Shown here: positions 21,984 to 33,738 of the stretch, one piece after another
Numbering within the stretch: the first letter of the stretch is position 1
Layout of the letters: each line of letters begins with the position of its first letter
From: Platanthera guangdongensis
Taxonomy: Eukaryota > Streptophyta > Magnoliopsida > Asparagales > Orchidaceae
Assembly (NCBI GenBank): GCA_039583875.1
Contig: CM077166.1
Coordinates: forward strand, 90,208,564 to 90,272,563
Reading direction: 5' to 3'
Length of the DNA stretch: 64,000 nt
The notes under the pieces: generated by a model
Database searches by the model: none
Seen by the model: only the letters and a program-made list of their open reading frames with translations
What the model was told of the DNA's origin: nothing
Position numbers and translations under genes: made by a program

Positions 21984-22970
21984 AGTTAACACGGAGGAGT
22001 GTTCGGTCTCATGGGCAAGGTGAAGAAAAGGATGAAGGTTGCCGTGTTGAAGAGGAGGAGAGGAAGCTTCTGAGTACTCGAGAGTGGAGCAAGCGCTTGT
22101 CCGAGGGTTGCGGGGATAGAGGAGAGGTTGGCTGAGAGCATCCGAGAAGGTTGATAATCAGTGGAGGAGGTTGATCAGGAGCTGTCGAGCAGACTCTTAC
22201 TTTGACTATTGTACTTGCAGGTGGATGCGGAGAGAACTGAGCTGTGCTAAGAAGAAGAGAAGGGGTCGCTAGCAGTGGCAACAGCAGATTTCGCCCTCCG
22301 CGGCTTAAATTCCACTCTTGCGATGGGCTTTACTTTGATTAATATTGAGTTATTACAGCTTGCTAATACTCCTTTATAAGAAAGAAAATAAATGGGTACA
22401 AATGGCAAGCTGGTGGCTAAGGAAGGAGTGCTAAAGGAAGCCGCATGGACTGAGCTTGGAGGCCGGCAGACCGCACGGTTAAGGGAAGAACAGAGACCAT
22501 GCGGACTGGAGAGCCAGGTCGGCAGGACGCGCGACTACGAACAGAGATGGTGCGGACTGAGAAGAGGAGTCCACAGGGGCTGAAGACTTGAGCTTGTTGA
22601 TGGCTGTCTTTAAGCGTGAGAACCTTGGCGATGTTGTGTCCCCCACCCCCAAATGAGAGGCATGGGGGTCTATTTATAGGCCGGAGGAGGTAACGGCTTG
22701 CAGTGACGTTACCCCCGGTGAGACGGTAACTTAAGTGAGAAGACGATGGAGTCTGTCAAGTCTGCAATAGGCCGTGTGTACTGGGGTTTGCATCTGGAAC
22801 TGGTCCTGCTGATGGCAGACAGGGAAGAGTTCGCGCCTGCCTATCTGATTGAGCTCATGCCAAGATTGTGCGGGCTGAAGGTATATCTACCCGCTGCTGG
22901 GAAGCGGGAGCTGGAAGTTATCTGGCGGACTGCGAGGAGAATCCGCAAAGTCCGCCGCTGCTGAACTGCG
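21984..22970 (-). repeat. Repeat D, probable truncated LTR/leader of the Tat-like element
   Basis: Aligned with 8787-9770 of repeat C. Its end near 21985 is about 80 bases upstream of the minus-strand gag ATG. The minus-strand TATA box (22671-22678) points toward gag. The right side is cut at about 22970, where the sequence switches to the LTR of element E in mid-LTR. No primer-binding site was recognised between the LTR and gag. Confidence 0.55.
22671..22678 (-). promoter_or_regulatory. Minus-strand TATA box in repeat D
   Basis: Reads TATAAATAGACCCCCATGCC on the minus strand, as in repeat C. It would drive the gag pseudogene at 21904. Confidence 0.6.
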
Positions 22971-25900
22971 CGATTGTCGGCGGTAGCATCTGGAAGAAGC
23001 TCCAGGCAGGATGGATCCAGGCCGTCGACTGAATCTTGAAGATGACCAGATGCCATCCACTGGTTGCGCCAAGATTCGTGCTTCATCAAATAATAAACTA
23101 TAGGATTTAATTTCATGATTATTTCAATTTCTATCACAGATTTTTTTTTTGGTTTTAAAATTTAAAAATACTTAGGTGGTAGAATAGAAAAAGTGATCAA
23201 CATAGAAAATGTAGCCCTAGATGTCTAGTTTAATATAAAATTTATTTTATTCAATTTGAGGTCTACTTAGACCGCAACACTTATTTTGGTGAGGTCTATC
23301 CCTAAGGCTGTCCTGAGATTCAAATGGATGCTCACCTTTCATCCCTTGTCCAAATGGGCTGAAATGTGGACAGGGGATCAATCTTAACTATATCTAGGGT
23401 CTGTCCAAAATTGGGTTTTGTGGAGACATTTGCCTAAAGTTTTTACTTTTATTTAATAATGATAGGGTATTTTAATTAAGTGGTCTAAATACCTCCAAAC
23501 CCTCCCAACTTTTGTTACGTGGTCCCTGACATCCATACCTAGCTTTGTACAAACTTTCAACTCATTTGGATGGGTTTTGGTTAGGGAATAACCAAACCAT
23601 AGTTTGGCCTTAAGGAGGTGTTTTTGATTAAAAGTGCACCATGGGCTTAGGGTGGCCACCTCCCCTCAATAGAGGCTGAGGTTTTGGACACTGACTTAGT
23701 ATGGCCAATGCTACCCTCTTAAGTAAAATGGGGTGATATAAGCATGATTTACCCTAGGGTTCAACCTCAAACCCTAAGGAAGGTCTTTTGGGGGTTGTGA
23801 AGGACAAGGGGGCTAATGCCTTTTTATGACCTTGAAAACTCATTAGAATTGAAGGTAGTGTAACCTAAGTTATCTGGAAGGAATCTTAGAGGACTTGGAG
23901 GAAGGTAGACACCTCAAAACCCTAACCCTAGTTTTAGGGTAGAAGCAAGATTTTGTATATTCAGCCGCTGAACCTTTTTTAAAGGTTGTGAAACTTGGGT
24001 AGAGTAAGTTTTAGACCATCTAGAACCCCTAGTAATTTTACTACAATTTTATGAATTATATTTCTAGTGCTTTATTTGTTAAATATCAATAGGCCTAAAA
24101 TGGTATTTTAATTAATTTGATTATTCTATTTATTTGAAACTGATCAAACTTGGTCAGTAGATGATCTAAGTATAAGTGAATATTCCTGAATTTTGTTACA
24201 ATTTTTAATTGATGATTTTTAGTACTTCCTTCACTAGTTTCAAAAAGGGGCTTTGGTCCTATAAAATTATTTACAGATGATATATCTGTTCAAAAATCAT
24301 GGGACATAGGTACTGATGATTTCAGGCCAAATTATGCTTGTAAGAATTTATTCATAATTTTTAGAGGGTTGATTACAGTACTTCCTTTACAAGTCCATAA
24401 CATGGGGATTTTTGATAATTAATTTATTCAGAGATTAATACTTACTGAAAAATTATGAAACTTGGCCAATGCTACTTTTAAGTTGTATATGCATAGTATA
24501 ATTAATTTATAATTTTTTGAATGGATATTTTCTGTACTTGATTCATAAACAACGGAAGATAGTAAATATTGCTAAAATAGTTTTAGTGCCCTTTTGATGA
24601 TAGAAAAATTGTGATACTTTGGATTTACCATATTTTGATAACCTAATATTTATCATAATTTTGTTAGGCATCTTGCATGAGTACTTAGGGTAGTTCATGT
24701 TCAAACTAGTAGCCTTTAGACGGTTTAAGGAAAATAATTAAATGCTAGATAAATTAGGAAAATTATAATTTTCTGGATTTAGTCTATTTGTATCAGGATA
24801 AGTCTCCAGTAAATAAGGTAGGCCATTTGGATGAGTATTTGGATTATCTCCTGTCCGGTCCGACATATAATCTATGATGGTATGCATTTGGCAAGATGGG
24901 TAATTGCAATAAGATACAATGGAACATGGTGTAGGAGTTAGTCATTTTGGATAGATTTGGATGAGTTCACCATAGAAGGATAGGAAGAGCGGTGAGAAAT
25001 TGGTTTGGCTAGAGTTTAGAGGCACTCGGGTTCGACGAAAGACCGTCTTTCCCAAGGTAAGGTAGAGTCAAATCACCCTAGGATTAGCCTATTGTAATAT
25101 GAGAAGGTAATGGGTAAGGGAATCAACCAATAATAATAATAAGTATCTTGTGAAAGGGAACGCTGCGCGTAAACCCAACATAGTTCCTAGTGCCCCCTGA
25201 GAGCCCTTCACAGGGAATACCGGGGGCAGTCCTGGGTTAATGTAAACTGTATTAACAAGCTGAAAAGAGTAACTTAGTAATTAGGGTTGCATATTTCATG
25301 AACACAAATAGCACAGGAAGATAGTTTGGAGCTTCGGTTTGGATAGTTAAGAGACGGACGTTATGGTCTGAGGAGTTTCGGCTCGATTGTTTCAGACGGA
25401 CATTTTGGTCCGGGGAGCTTCGGCTCGGTTTTGAATACGATAAATTTGCATGTGCATGAAAGGAAAGAAAATTACGGTGGTGGGTCTTCGGTATTGCAGG
25501 GTCGATGCACCGACGCCAATACGCTGACTCGGAAAGTGTGGTTAACACTTTGCCAATAGAAGTTCAGTGCGGCAGCCGGCAGGAGTACGCAGGAGTCCGC
25601 TTCATGCACCAAGCATTGAGGCGTACGGTAGGTCTGACCGGTAGTGCTTTACTAGTTTAGAGGTGGGCGAGGCCCAACCCACCGCTTCCGCCTTCCACTA
25701 CGGATTTATCCTTGGAGGTTACGGCTCCAGAAAGGGGGAACTAAAGGTTTGTGTGCACAGAGTCGGGTGTGTGTGTTGCACTTGCATGTTCCATCATACC
25801 CACTTCCATGTCATAGCATAATCGATTTATTTAACCCCTGACACCTAAGGTATAAGTGGAATGGGACGCTTACACATTAGGACTTGCAAAATGACCCCTT

Positions 25901-26695
25901 GGTCTATAAGCTTGTGTTGGCAGGTTTATAAATTAAGGTCAATTTTGATATATATTTACTGTTATTTGATAACCGACACCCCAACGTATAAATTGGTATG
26001 TGAGTTTTTATACGATGGGAGCCTTGCAGAAGACCTCTTGGCTTATGTGTTCTCACATAAGTGAAGGTTACTTTTCATATTTCATCTTATTGTCAATATC
26101 TATTATAGAATTGCTAGTATAGGTCCGCTGTCATCTGTTTTTGATTATTCTCCACCTTCAAGTCCTCCCATTTCTTCCTCTCCGCTCGGTGCCTAGGAGG
26201 CATGGGGGAAGGGGTAGGGGATGATAGGGCTTAGTCTTTTAGACTAATGATTTCGAACCGCATCATTTATGGAATCGTGGAGCCCAGCATGGGGGAGCAT
26301 CCCCAGAGACCGGTGCGCTTGGAGATGGGGCAGTATAGCTCCGGAGTTCATACAACCGGGACCGTGAGTCTCGTCCTTGAGTAGATGTTCTGTTTTTTCT
26401 TCCGCATGAGTGATTTGTTGTGAGGACATGATGTACCGGGCATAAGCCCATATTTTAGTACTCTGATATATTTTTTTGTGGACACTCCCTTTGTGGAGAT
26501 TATCTATATGATATGTGATTTTCTGTGGACTTCTAGTTTGCGTTTACTTTGTTTTGCTACTTTTCTGTGATCGAATTGGTCGGCAGAATCGGCGCTTTGT
26601 GGTGATGACCCTTCATGACGTGAAGGAGTCACTGCAAAAAGGCGGTTCTGGGCCTAAGAACCCGATGTTTTAAAAGAAAAAAAGGGGGTCTTACA
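22971..26695 (+). repeat. 5' LTR of chromovirus E (left-truncated)
   Basis: Aligned over its whole length with 30480-33738 plus 55147-55627 (3' LTR). About the first 1.38 kb of the LTR is missing, lost at the junction with repeat D. It ends GGGGGTCTTACA at 26695, directly followed by a decayed primer-binding site. A hand count over sampled stretches gives roughly 7% or more divergence from the 3' LTR, so E is the oldest member of the nest. There are no coding frames of note. Confidence 0.85.
25853..26066 (+). other. Cluster of four predicted hairpins in E 5' LTR
   Basis: Four consecutive stem-loops: CCTAAGGTATAAG with CTTACACATTAGG; CCTTGGTCTATAAG with TTTATAAATTAAGG (several G-U pairs); CCCAACGTATAAA with TTTATACGATGGG; and CTTATGTG with CACATAAG. 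Loops of the first three contain a TGGAATGGG or TTGGTATG-like core. The cluster lies about 630-840 bases before the LTR end. The 3' LTR copy is at 33350-33575 and a related pair is in element G. Confidence 0.6.
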
Positions 26696-26697
26696 AG

Positions 26698-26709
26698 TGT
26701 TATCAAAGC
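26698..26709 (+). promoter_or_regulatory. Decayed primer-binding site of E
   Basis: TGTTATCAAAGC two bases after the LTR end, two mismatches from the initiator tRNA-Met type TGGTATCAGAGC used by plant chromoviruses. Confidence 0.65.
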
Positions 26710-28202
26710 AAACCTCGATCGAAAGATAACAGTCCACAAACACTAGGTCACCCCGCGCGAGTTTAGTTTGGGGAAAAACTAAGCAGCGGAAGCAGTGGTG
26801 TGCCCATAAGGGGAATCACATGTAAAGTCCACCTTTTCATTAATTCCACTTGTTCATCAGCTAACAATTGGAATTCTTCTTTGTAGCCTGCGACAAACCC
26901 TGCCCCCAGCAAGTAGCACCTCCGGCTACAAATATCCCATCTTATAATTCTCTACTCAAAGAGTTAGACTCAACCCACTAGGAGACATGACTAACCACGA
27001 TAACTTATAGTTTGCCCTAGTCAGAAATAGACCTTGGGTATGAACTTGGTTAAGATAAGGAGAAACCTAAAGAGAATAAAGAAGGAGTATAACACGAGAA
27101 TGGCTACCTAAGCCATAAACTCAGGTAGCACTACGGTCCCTATCAAGGATTACTCAAACAGGAAGGACTGCTTTAAGGAGAATTGAGACCAATAATCCAT
27201 TAGCAGAATGGTAGAAGACACATAGTCTCAACCCTCATACCAGTAACAAGATTACCTGGAGACCACCACCACGACAAACACCGAAGGTCGGATAGGAATT
27301 CAAGATCGGAAGAGACCCAGTTGGGATTGGGAACATTTTGACCCGGATAAGGTTCTCGTAAATATGACTCGGAGGAGGGTTTAAAGTATGGAGTATATCA
27401 ACAGATTCAGGTTGGAACCCCAACTCAAAGATTGATGCCCTAGGGATTGTGCACCCAGCTAAGATGGATATAACATGGTAATATCAAAGATACTCACCCC
27501 AAGGTAGGTAGAGGCTTATCTTTTGTTTATTCGGGGCTTTTATTTTGTTTATTGGGGGCATGTCTTTTGTTTATGAGGCAAATTAGTTACTGACTTGGGT
27601 TTCCCTTAGATCTCATCTAGAAAGGTTTGCGTTGTAAATATAGTGAAATGGACGTAAACCGTATTCGGTGCTACTCAGGCGTATTCGTAGGGATTAGAAT
27701 CTGATTGCAAAGTGCAGATTTTATAGAGTCGTTGTCTACCCGTACAAATGAGAAATTTATTCATCGGAATTTTGGTGTATCTCGGAACGTGTATCTCTCT
27801 GGAGAAAAGAAGGGCGTCATGAATTTTGTTATGCACGGTGAGGTCCATCGCCCGATGAAGGTTAAGTGCAAGAACTTTTGGGAAACTATTACAGTCACTG
27901 CCCGGTTAGAGTCCAAGATCGAGGATATAATTAGGGATTTTCATACACATGATTCCTCATCCGCACTCTGGGCATAATTATAATTGGAATATCAAGGATA
28001 GACTGGCCGAGATATCTACGGTCACCCCGACCCGGAAGAAAACTCCCATGGGTATTTCATGAAATTTGTGAGTAGTTGTTCATTATCATGGTGTGCTCAA
28101 GATGATCGTGTTGAATCAGGATGGATAGTGTACGTCCAAGGAGAGAAGATCAGTCTAGGCTTATCTGGGCTCTCGGTCGACATTCAACACAACTCTCCAC
28201 CC
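26710..28202 (+). other. Internal region of E with no recognisable gag or RT
   Basis: Gag, protease, RT and RNase H are absent. One 90-codon open frame (27705-27977, starting MQSADFIES) matches no family I know and has no repeat partner in the window. A segment at 27490-27650 (AGGCTTATCTTTTGTTTATT, TGGGTTTCCC, CTCATCTAGAAA) resembles the 3' untranslated text at 28860-28990, so two rearranged copies of E's 3' region may be joined here. The region is best read as deletion debris or foreign filler. Confidence 0.5.
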
Positions 28203-28805
28203 TTGTATGGAAGTAGATGTAGGACTCCGCTTTCATGGATTCAGGACGAGGATCCGAAGGCGTTGGGATCAGATTTTGTCGAAGACACCAAGGCTCAGGT
28301 GAGCCTGATACAGGACAGAATGCTGGAAGCGCAGATCCGACAGGCTAAGTATTACGACACCGGACACTGTCAAGTAGAGTTTCAGGTGGGAGACCTGGTT
28401 TTCTTGAAGATCCGACACATGCACGGAGTTTCACGGGTGCATGGTCGGAAGAAGAAGCTCACCCCTAGGTATATGGGCCTTTACAGGATCCTGGAGAGGA
28501 TCGGACCCCTAGCTTATAGGCTGGAGTTGCCACCGGAACTGGCAGGTTTACACGACGTGTTCCATATATCTTCGCTTAGGAGGGCTCTACTACGCCCGGA
28601 GCAGCAGATTTCGACCACAGATGGACCAGTAGCTTCAGACTTGTCAGTTCACTTAGAGCCGGTTCGGATCGATGATAGAGGAGTACGGATCTTGCGTCAC
28701 AAGAAGGTTCCGTTAGTCAAAGTTCTGTGGAGGAACCACGGCCAGAAGGAGCATACCTGGGAACCGCAGGACTTGATGTGACAAAAGTACCCAAAGCTGT
28801 TCAGT
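28203..28805 (+). pseudogene. Chromovirus E integrase C-terminus and chromodomain
   Basis: From [12 protein letters not shown] on, the translation aligns with the end of G's integrase: [35 protein letters not shown], the GPY/F-type module [21 protein letters not shown] and HDVFHISSLR. The chromodomain segment follows, with [20 protein letters not shown]. The frame stops with TGA at 28779; the following codons still read QKYPKLFSQ, as in G, so the stop replaces an Arg codon (C-to-T). Chromodomains are thought to steer integration into methylated-histone chromatin. The catalytic core upstream is gone. Confidence 0.85.
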
Positions 28806-29060
28806 CAGGTATACCTCACAACCTCTCAAGATATTCAATTTACTTTCCTGTTTTAAACTAGTAGGGCTGCTCTAGGAAGAGTAGAGGCTAATCTTTTTTT
28901 TATTGGGATCTTGGCTTTGCCAATTGGGCGAACTGGTCATAGATTTAGGTTTCCCCTTAAACCCCACCTAGCAAACATGGCGTAGAGATGTAATCTTTCA
29001 CTTTTTATGGGATGTTACAAGTTATTTTTCTTCGATAGAAATTCCCATAGCCTTAACCTT

Positions 29061-29099
29061 GATTTCGGGGATGAAATCTTTGTTTTGTTTATTGGTATT
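29061..29099 (+). promoter_or_regulatory. Dyad GATTTCGGGGATGAAATC and 3' LTR junction of E
   Basis: The dyad at 29061-29078 matches the one next to the 3' LTR of G. Between it and the LTR start there is only TTTGTTTTGTTTATTGGTAT, without the G-rich polypurine run seen in F and H. Confidence 0.55.
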
Positions 29100-29285
29100 T
29101 GTAATATCCCATTTCCAACTAGACCCATAAGAATAGTTTTGGCCATGACTAGGTCATGTCAAAACCCTAGGAAGCCCAAGAGACCAAGTGAGCTTAGGAA
29201 TGGATGTGAGATCATCATGGTTTGCACATAACAATTTCCACTTACCCAACCTAGGGTTTGATTTTAGGGTCGCATCTTGACTCTT

Positions 29286-29730
29286 TGACCCCACCACAAC
29301 ATCACTAACCTATCAGAGGGTCCACCAGAGCCTTAAGGGTCCATTGGAGTCAACCCAAGTGACCAATTTGACCTAGGACCAGCATAGGCCTAAATTGGGC
29401 AAGGTGCCCTAACAAAGGGGAGTTGGCCTCTAAAGTGCCCAACCAACCTTGCCCAGGTCTTCTTAGACCTAAAATGGTGTTAATGGGTCACCAAGGACTC
29501 CTTGGGGTCAACCCAAATTGCTAAGTTGACCCGAGTCAATCAAGTCCCAAAGTGGTCAAAGTGCCCTTACCATGGGTCAAGTGACCTACAGTGAGCAAGT
29601 GGACCCTACCCAAGTGCTTGTAGACTTTATGGAGTCCCATGGGTCACCAAGTATCCATTGTGGTCAGCCCTAGTGGCTAAATTGACCAAAGTCAACTTTT
29701 GGGTCAAGATGGTCAAACTAGCCTAAATGG
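29286..29730 (+). promoter_or_regulatory. TTGAC/GTCAA-rich stretch in E LTR
   Basis: About a dozen TTGACC, GGTCAA, GAGTCAA or AGTCAAC words in 450 bases, for example at 29286, 29347, 29506, 29522, 29575, 29679 and 29700. TTGAC is the core of the plant W-box bound by WRKY factors (known). Any regulatory role here is inferred from density only. Confidence 0.4.
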
Positions 29731-32700
29731 CAAACTCAAGCCCAATTCAAGTGGGCTAGGCCTAGGCAAGTGTGGCTCATATGTCTAGGAGGTGGTGAGA
29801 CATATTTTGGGCCCATCAAATTCAGAAATGGGTGACTAGGAGAGAGAAAGAGGGAGTTACCTACATTTGGAAGAGAGAGAAGGAGGAGCTTAATGGCCAT
29901 CATGGCCATGGAGGCTCCATAACCCCCTCCTTTGATGGGGCTTTAACTCCTTGGAGGTAGGGGACGAGTTCTCAAGTGGTGGCCGACTAGTGGAGGAGCT
30001 CAGCCATCCAAATTCAGTGAAACCGAAAATCCCCCATTAATGGCCTTAATGGTGTCTTGAAGAATTGGGGAGTTACAAACCTCCTCTCCCCAATTCCTTT
30101 ATTAGACACCTTCACCAGGGCAAGGGGAAACGTTTTCCCAGATCAGATCTCAGTTCTAGAGGGTTTGGTGTAGAAGTTGCAGAGGAGCTCCAACTTGGTG
30201 GCCGGCAATGGCAAGGAGGCAAAACACCCGCTCCCAGGCCGCGATTCAGGTCCTCCTCCTCTCCTTGTCTCATGGTTAGATCATAGAAGTTCTTAGGTCC
30301 AAGGTTCGGGCTCAATTGAGCCCGATCCAACCCCAAAATTTCTGGAATTTTCCGCAAAAAATCAAACGCTCGGGTTTGCCGGAATGTGGCTCTCTAGCGG
30401 CTGTGCCGCTGCCTGGCGACAGCCACCACCTCAATGGAGGTGGTGGTGGCGGTGGCCGGCCGGGGAGGTGGCCAGATCGCCGGCGGCAGCATATGGAAAA
30501 GGCTCCAGGCGGGATGGATCCAGGCCATCGGCTAAAGCTTGAAGTTGAGCAGATGCCGTCCACTGGTTGCGCCAAGATTCGTGCTTCATCAAATATTAAA
30601 CTATAGGATTTAATTTCATGATTATTTCAATTTCTGTCACAAATTTTATATTTTGTTGTTTTTAAAATTTACAAATACTTAGGTGCTAGAATAGAAAACG
30701 TTATCAACATACAAAATGTAGGCCTGGATGTCTAGTTTAATTTAAAATTGATTTTATTCAATTTGGGGTCCTGGTTAGACCTCAGCACTGATTTTGGTGA
30801 GGTCTATCCCTAGGGCTGTCCTGAGATTCAAATGGATGCCCACCCTTCATCCCTTGTCCAAATGGGCTAAAATTTGGACAGGGGATCAGTCTTAACTATA
30901 TGTAGGGTCTATCCAAAATTGGGTTTTTTGTGGAGACACGTTGCCTAAAGTTTTTACTTTTATTTAATAATGCTAGGGTATTTTAATTAAGTTGTCTAAT
31001 TACCTCCAAACCCTCCCAAATTTTGGTGCGTGCTCCCTGACATCAATACCTAGCTCTGTACAAAATTTCAACTCATTTGGATGGGTTTTGGTTAGGGAAT
31101 CACCAAACCCTATTTTGGCCTTAAGGAGGTGTTTTTGATTAAAAGTACACCATGGGCTTAAGGTGGCCACCGTCCCTCAACAGCGGCTGAGGTTTTGGAC
31201 ACTGACTTAGTATGGCCAATTCCACCCTCTTATGGAAAATTGGGTGATATAGGCTTGATTTACCCTAGGGTTCAACCTCAAACCCTAAGGAAGGACTTTT
31301 GGGGATTGTGAAGGACATGGGGGCTAATGCCTTTGTATGACCTTCAAAACTCAGTAGAATTGAAGGTAGTGTAACCTAATCTATCTGGAAGGAATCTTAG
31401 AGGACTTGGAGGAAGGTAGACAACTCAAAACCCTAACCCTAGTTTTAGGGTAGAAGCACGAGTTTGTAAATTCATCCACTAAACCTTATTTAAAGGTTGT
31501 GAAACTTGGGTAGAGTAAGTTTTAGACCATCTAGAACCCCTAGTAAGTTTACTAGAACTTTATGAATTATATTTCTAGTGCTTTATTTGTTAAATATCAA
31601 TAGGCCCAAAATGGTGTTTTAATTAATTTGATTATTTTGTTCATTTGAAACTGATGAAACTTGGTCAATAGATGACCTAGGTCTAAGTGAATACTCCATA
31701 ATTTTGTTACAATTTTTAATTGATTATTTTTAGTACTTCCTTCACTAGATTCAAAAAGGGGCTTTGGTGGTATAAAATTATTTACAGATGATATATCTGT
31801 TGAAAAATCATGGCACATAGGTACTGATGATTTCAGACCAACTTATGCTTGTAGGAATTTATTCATAATTTTTAGATGGTTGATTACAGTACTTCCTTTT
31901 CAAGTCCATAATATGGGGATTTTTGATATTTAATTTATTTAGAGATTAATACTTACTGAAAAATTATGAAACCTGGCCAATGCTACTTTTAAGGTTGTAT
32001 CTGCATAGTATAATTAATTTATAATTTTTTGAATGTATATTTTCTATACTTGATTCATAAACAACGAAAGATAGTAAATATTGCTAAAATAGTTTAAGTG
32101 CCCTTTTGATGATAGAAAAATTGTGATACTTTGGATTTACCATATTTAGATAACCTAATATTTATCATAATTTTGTTAGGCATCTTGCATGAGTACTTAG
32201 GGTTGTTCATGTTCAAACTGGTAGCCTTTTGAAGGTTTAAGGAAAATAATTAAATGCCAGATTTATTAGGAAAATTATAATTTCCTAGATTTAGTCTATT
32301 TGTGTCATGATAAGTCTCCAGTAAATAAGGTAGGCCATTTGAATGAGTATTTGGATTATCTCCTGTCTGGTCCGACATATAACCTATGATAGTCTGCATT
32401 TGGCAAGATGGGTAATTGCAATAAGATACGATGGGACATGGTGTAGGAGTTAGTCATTTTGGATAGATGTGGATGAGTTCACCATAAAAGGATAGGAAGA
32501 GTGGTGAGAAATTGGTTTGGCTAGAGTTTAGAGGCGCTCGTGTTCGATGAAAGTCCTTCTTTCTAGAGGTGAGGTAGAGTCAAATCACCCTAGATTTAGC
32601 CTATTGTAATATGATAAGGTAATGGGTAAGGGAATCAACCAAAAATAATAATAAGTACCTTGCGAAAGGGAACGCTGGGCGTAAACCCAACATAGTTCCT

Positions 32701-33349
32701 AGAGCCCCTTAAGAGCACTTCACAGGGAACACCGGGGGCAGTCCTGAGTTAACGTAAACTGTATTAACAAGCTGAAAAGAGAAACTTAGTAATTAGGGTT
32801 GCACATTTCATGAACACTGATAGCACAGGAAGATAGTTGGGAGCTTCGGCTTGGATATTTAAGAGACGGACGTTTTCGTAAGGTGAGTTTCGGCTCGATT
32901 GTTTGAGACGGACATTTTGGTCCGGGGAGCTTCGGCTTGGTTTTGAATACGATAAATTTGCATGTACATGAAAGGAAAGAAAATTAAGGTGGTGGGTCTT
33001 CGGTATTGGAGGGTCGATGCACCGACGCTAATACGCTGACTCGGGAAGTGTGGTTAGCACTTCGCCAACAGAAGTCCGGTGCGCCAACCGGCAAGAGTAT
33101 GCAGGAGTCCGCTTCATGCACCAAGCGTTGAGGAGTACGATAGGTCTGACCGGTAGTGCTTTACTGGTTTAGAGGTGGGCGAGGCCCAACCCACCGCTTC
33201 CGTCTGCCAATACAGAGGTATCCTGGGAGGTTACGACTCCAGAAAGGGGGAACTAAAGGTCTGTGTGCACAGAGTCGGGTGTGTGTGTTGTGCTTGCATG
33301 TTCCATCATACCCACTTGCATGTCATATCATAATCAATTTATTTAACCC

Positions 33350-33575
33350 CTGACACCTAAGGTATAAGTGGAATGAGATGCTTATACATTAGGACTTGCA
33401 ATACGACCCCTTGGTCTATAAGCTTGTGTGTGCAGGTTTATAAATTAAGGTCAATTTTGATATATATTTACTGCTATTTGATAACCAACAGCACAACGTA
33501 TAAATTGGTATGAGACTTTTTATACGATCGGAGCCTTGTAGAAGACCCCTTGGCTTATGTGTTCTCACATAAGTG
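33350..33575 (+). other. Hairpin cluster in E 3' LTR
   Basis: Second copy of the four-hairpin cluster. The first stem here is CCTAAGGTATAAG with CTTATACATTAGG, one more pair matched than in the 5' LTR. The fourth, CTTATGTG/CACATAAG, is unchanged. Confidence 0.55.
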
Positions 33576-33733
33576 AAGCTTACTTTTCATATTTCATCTT
33601 ATTGTCAATATCTATTATAGAATTGCTAGTTTAGGTCCGCTGGCATCTGTTTTTGATTATTCTCCACCTTCAAGTCCTCCCTTTTCTTCCTCTCCGCTCG
33701 GTGCCTAGGAGCCATTAGGGAAGGGGTGGGGGA

Positions 33734-33738
33734 TGATA
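33734..33738. repeat. Target site duplication of F, left copy (TGATA)
   Basis: TGATA directly before the TG start of F; identical to 55147-55151. The unoccupied sequence in the 5' LTR of E reads GGGGATGATAGGGC at the same place. Confidence 0.95.

Larger units (their letters stand above)
29100..33738 (+). repeat. 3' LTR of chromovirus E, first part
   Basis: Starts TGTAATATCCC at 29100. From 30480 on it aligns with the 5' LTR. It is interrupted at 33738 by element F and resumes at 55147. Joined length is about 5.1 kb, unusually long and longer than the internal region (2.4 kb). The first 1.4 kb is known only from this copy and contains a GGTCAA/TTGACC-rich stretch. Confidence 0.9.

Noticed and set aside
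23915..23945. Interstitial telomere repeat (CCCTAAA-like words, also near 31430)
   Set aside because: Only two to three imperfect units inside the E LTR; not a telomeric array.
30065..30606. Possible GC-rich exon of a host gene in E's 3' LTR
   Set aside because: The composition rises near 30400-30500, but the frames are short and overlapping, and the sequence lies within an LTR that is contiguous with the repeat copy at 22971.
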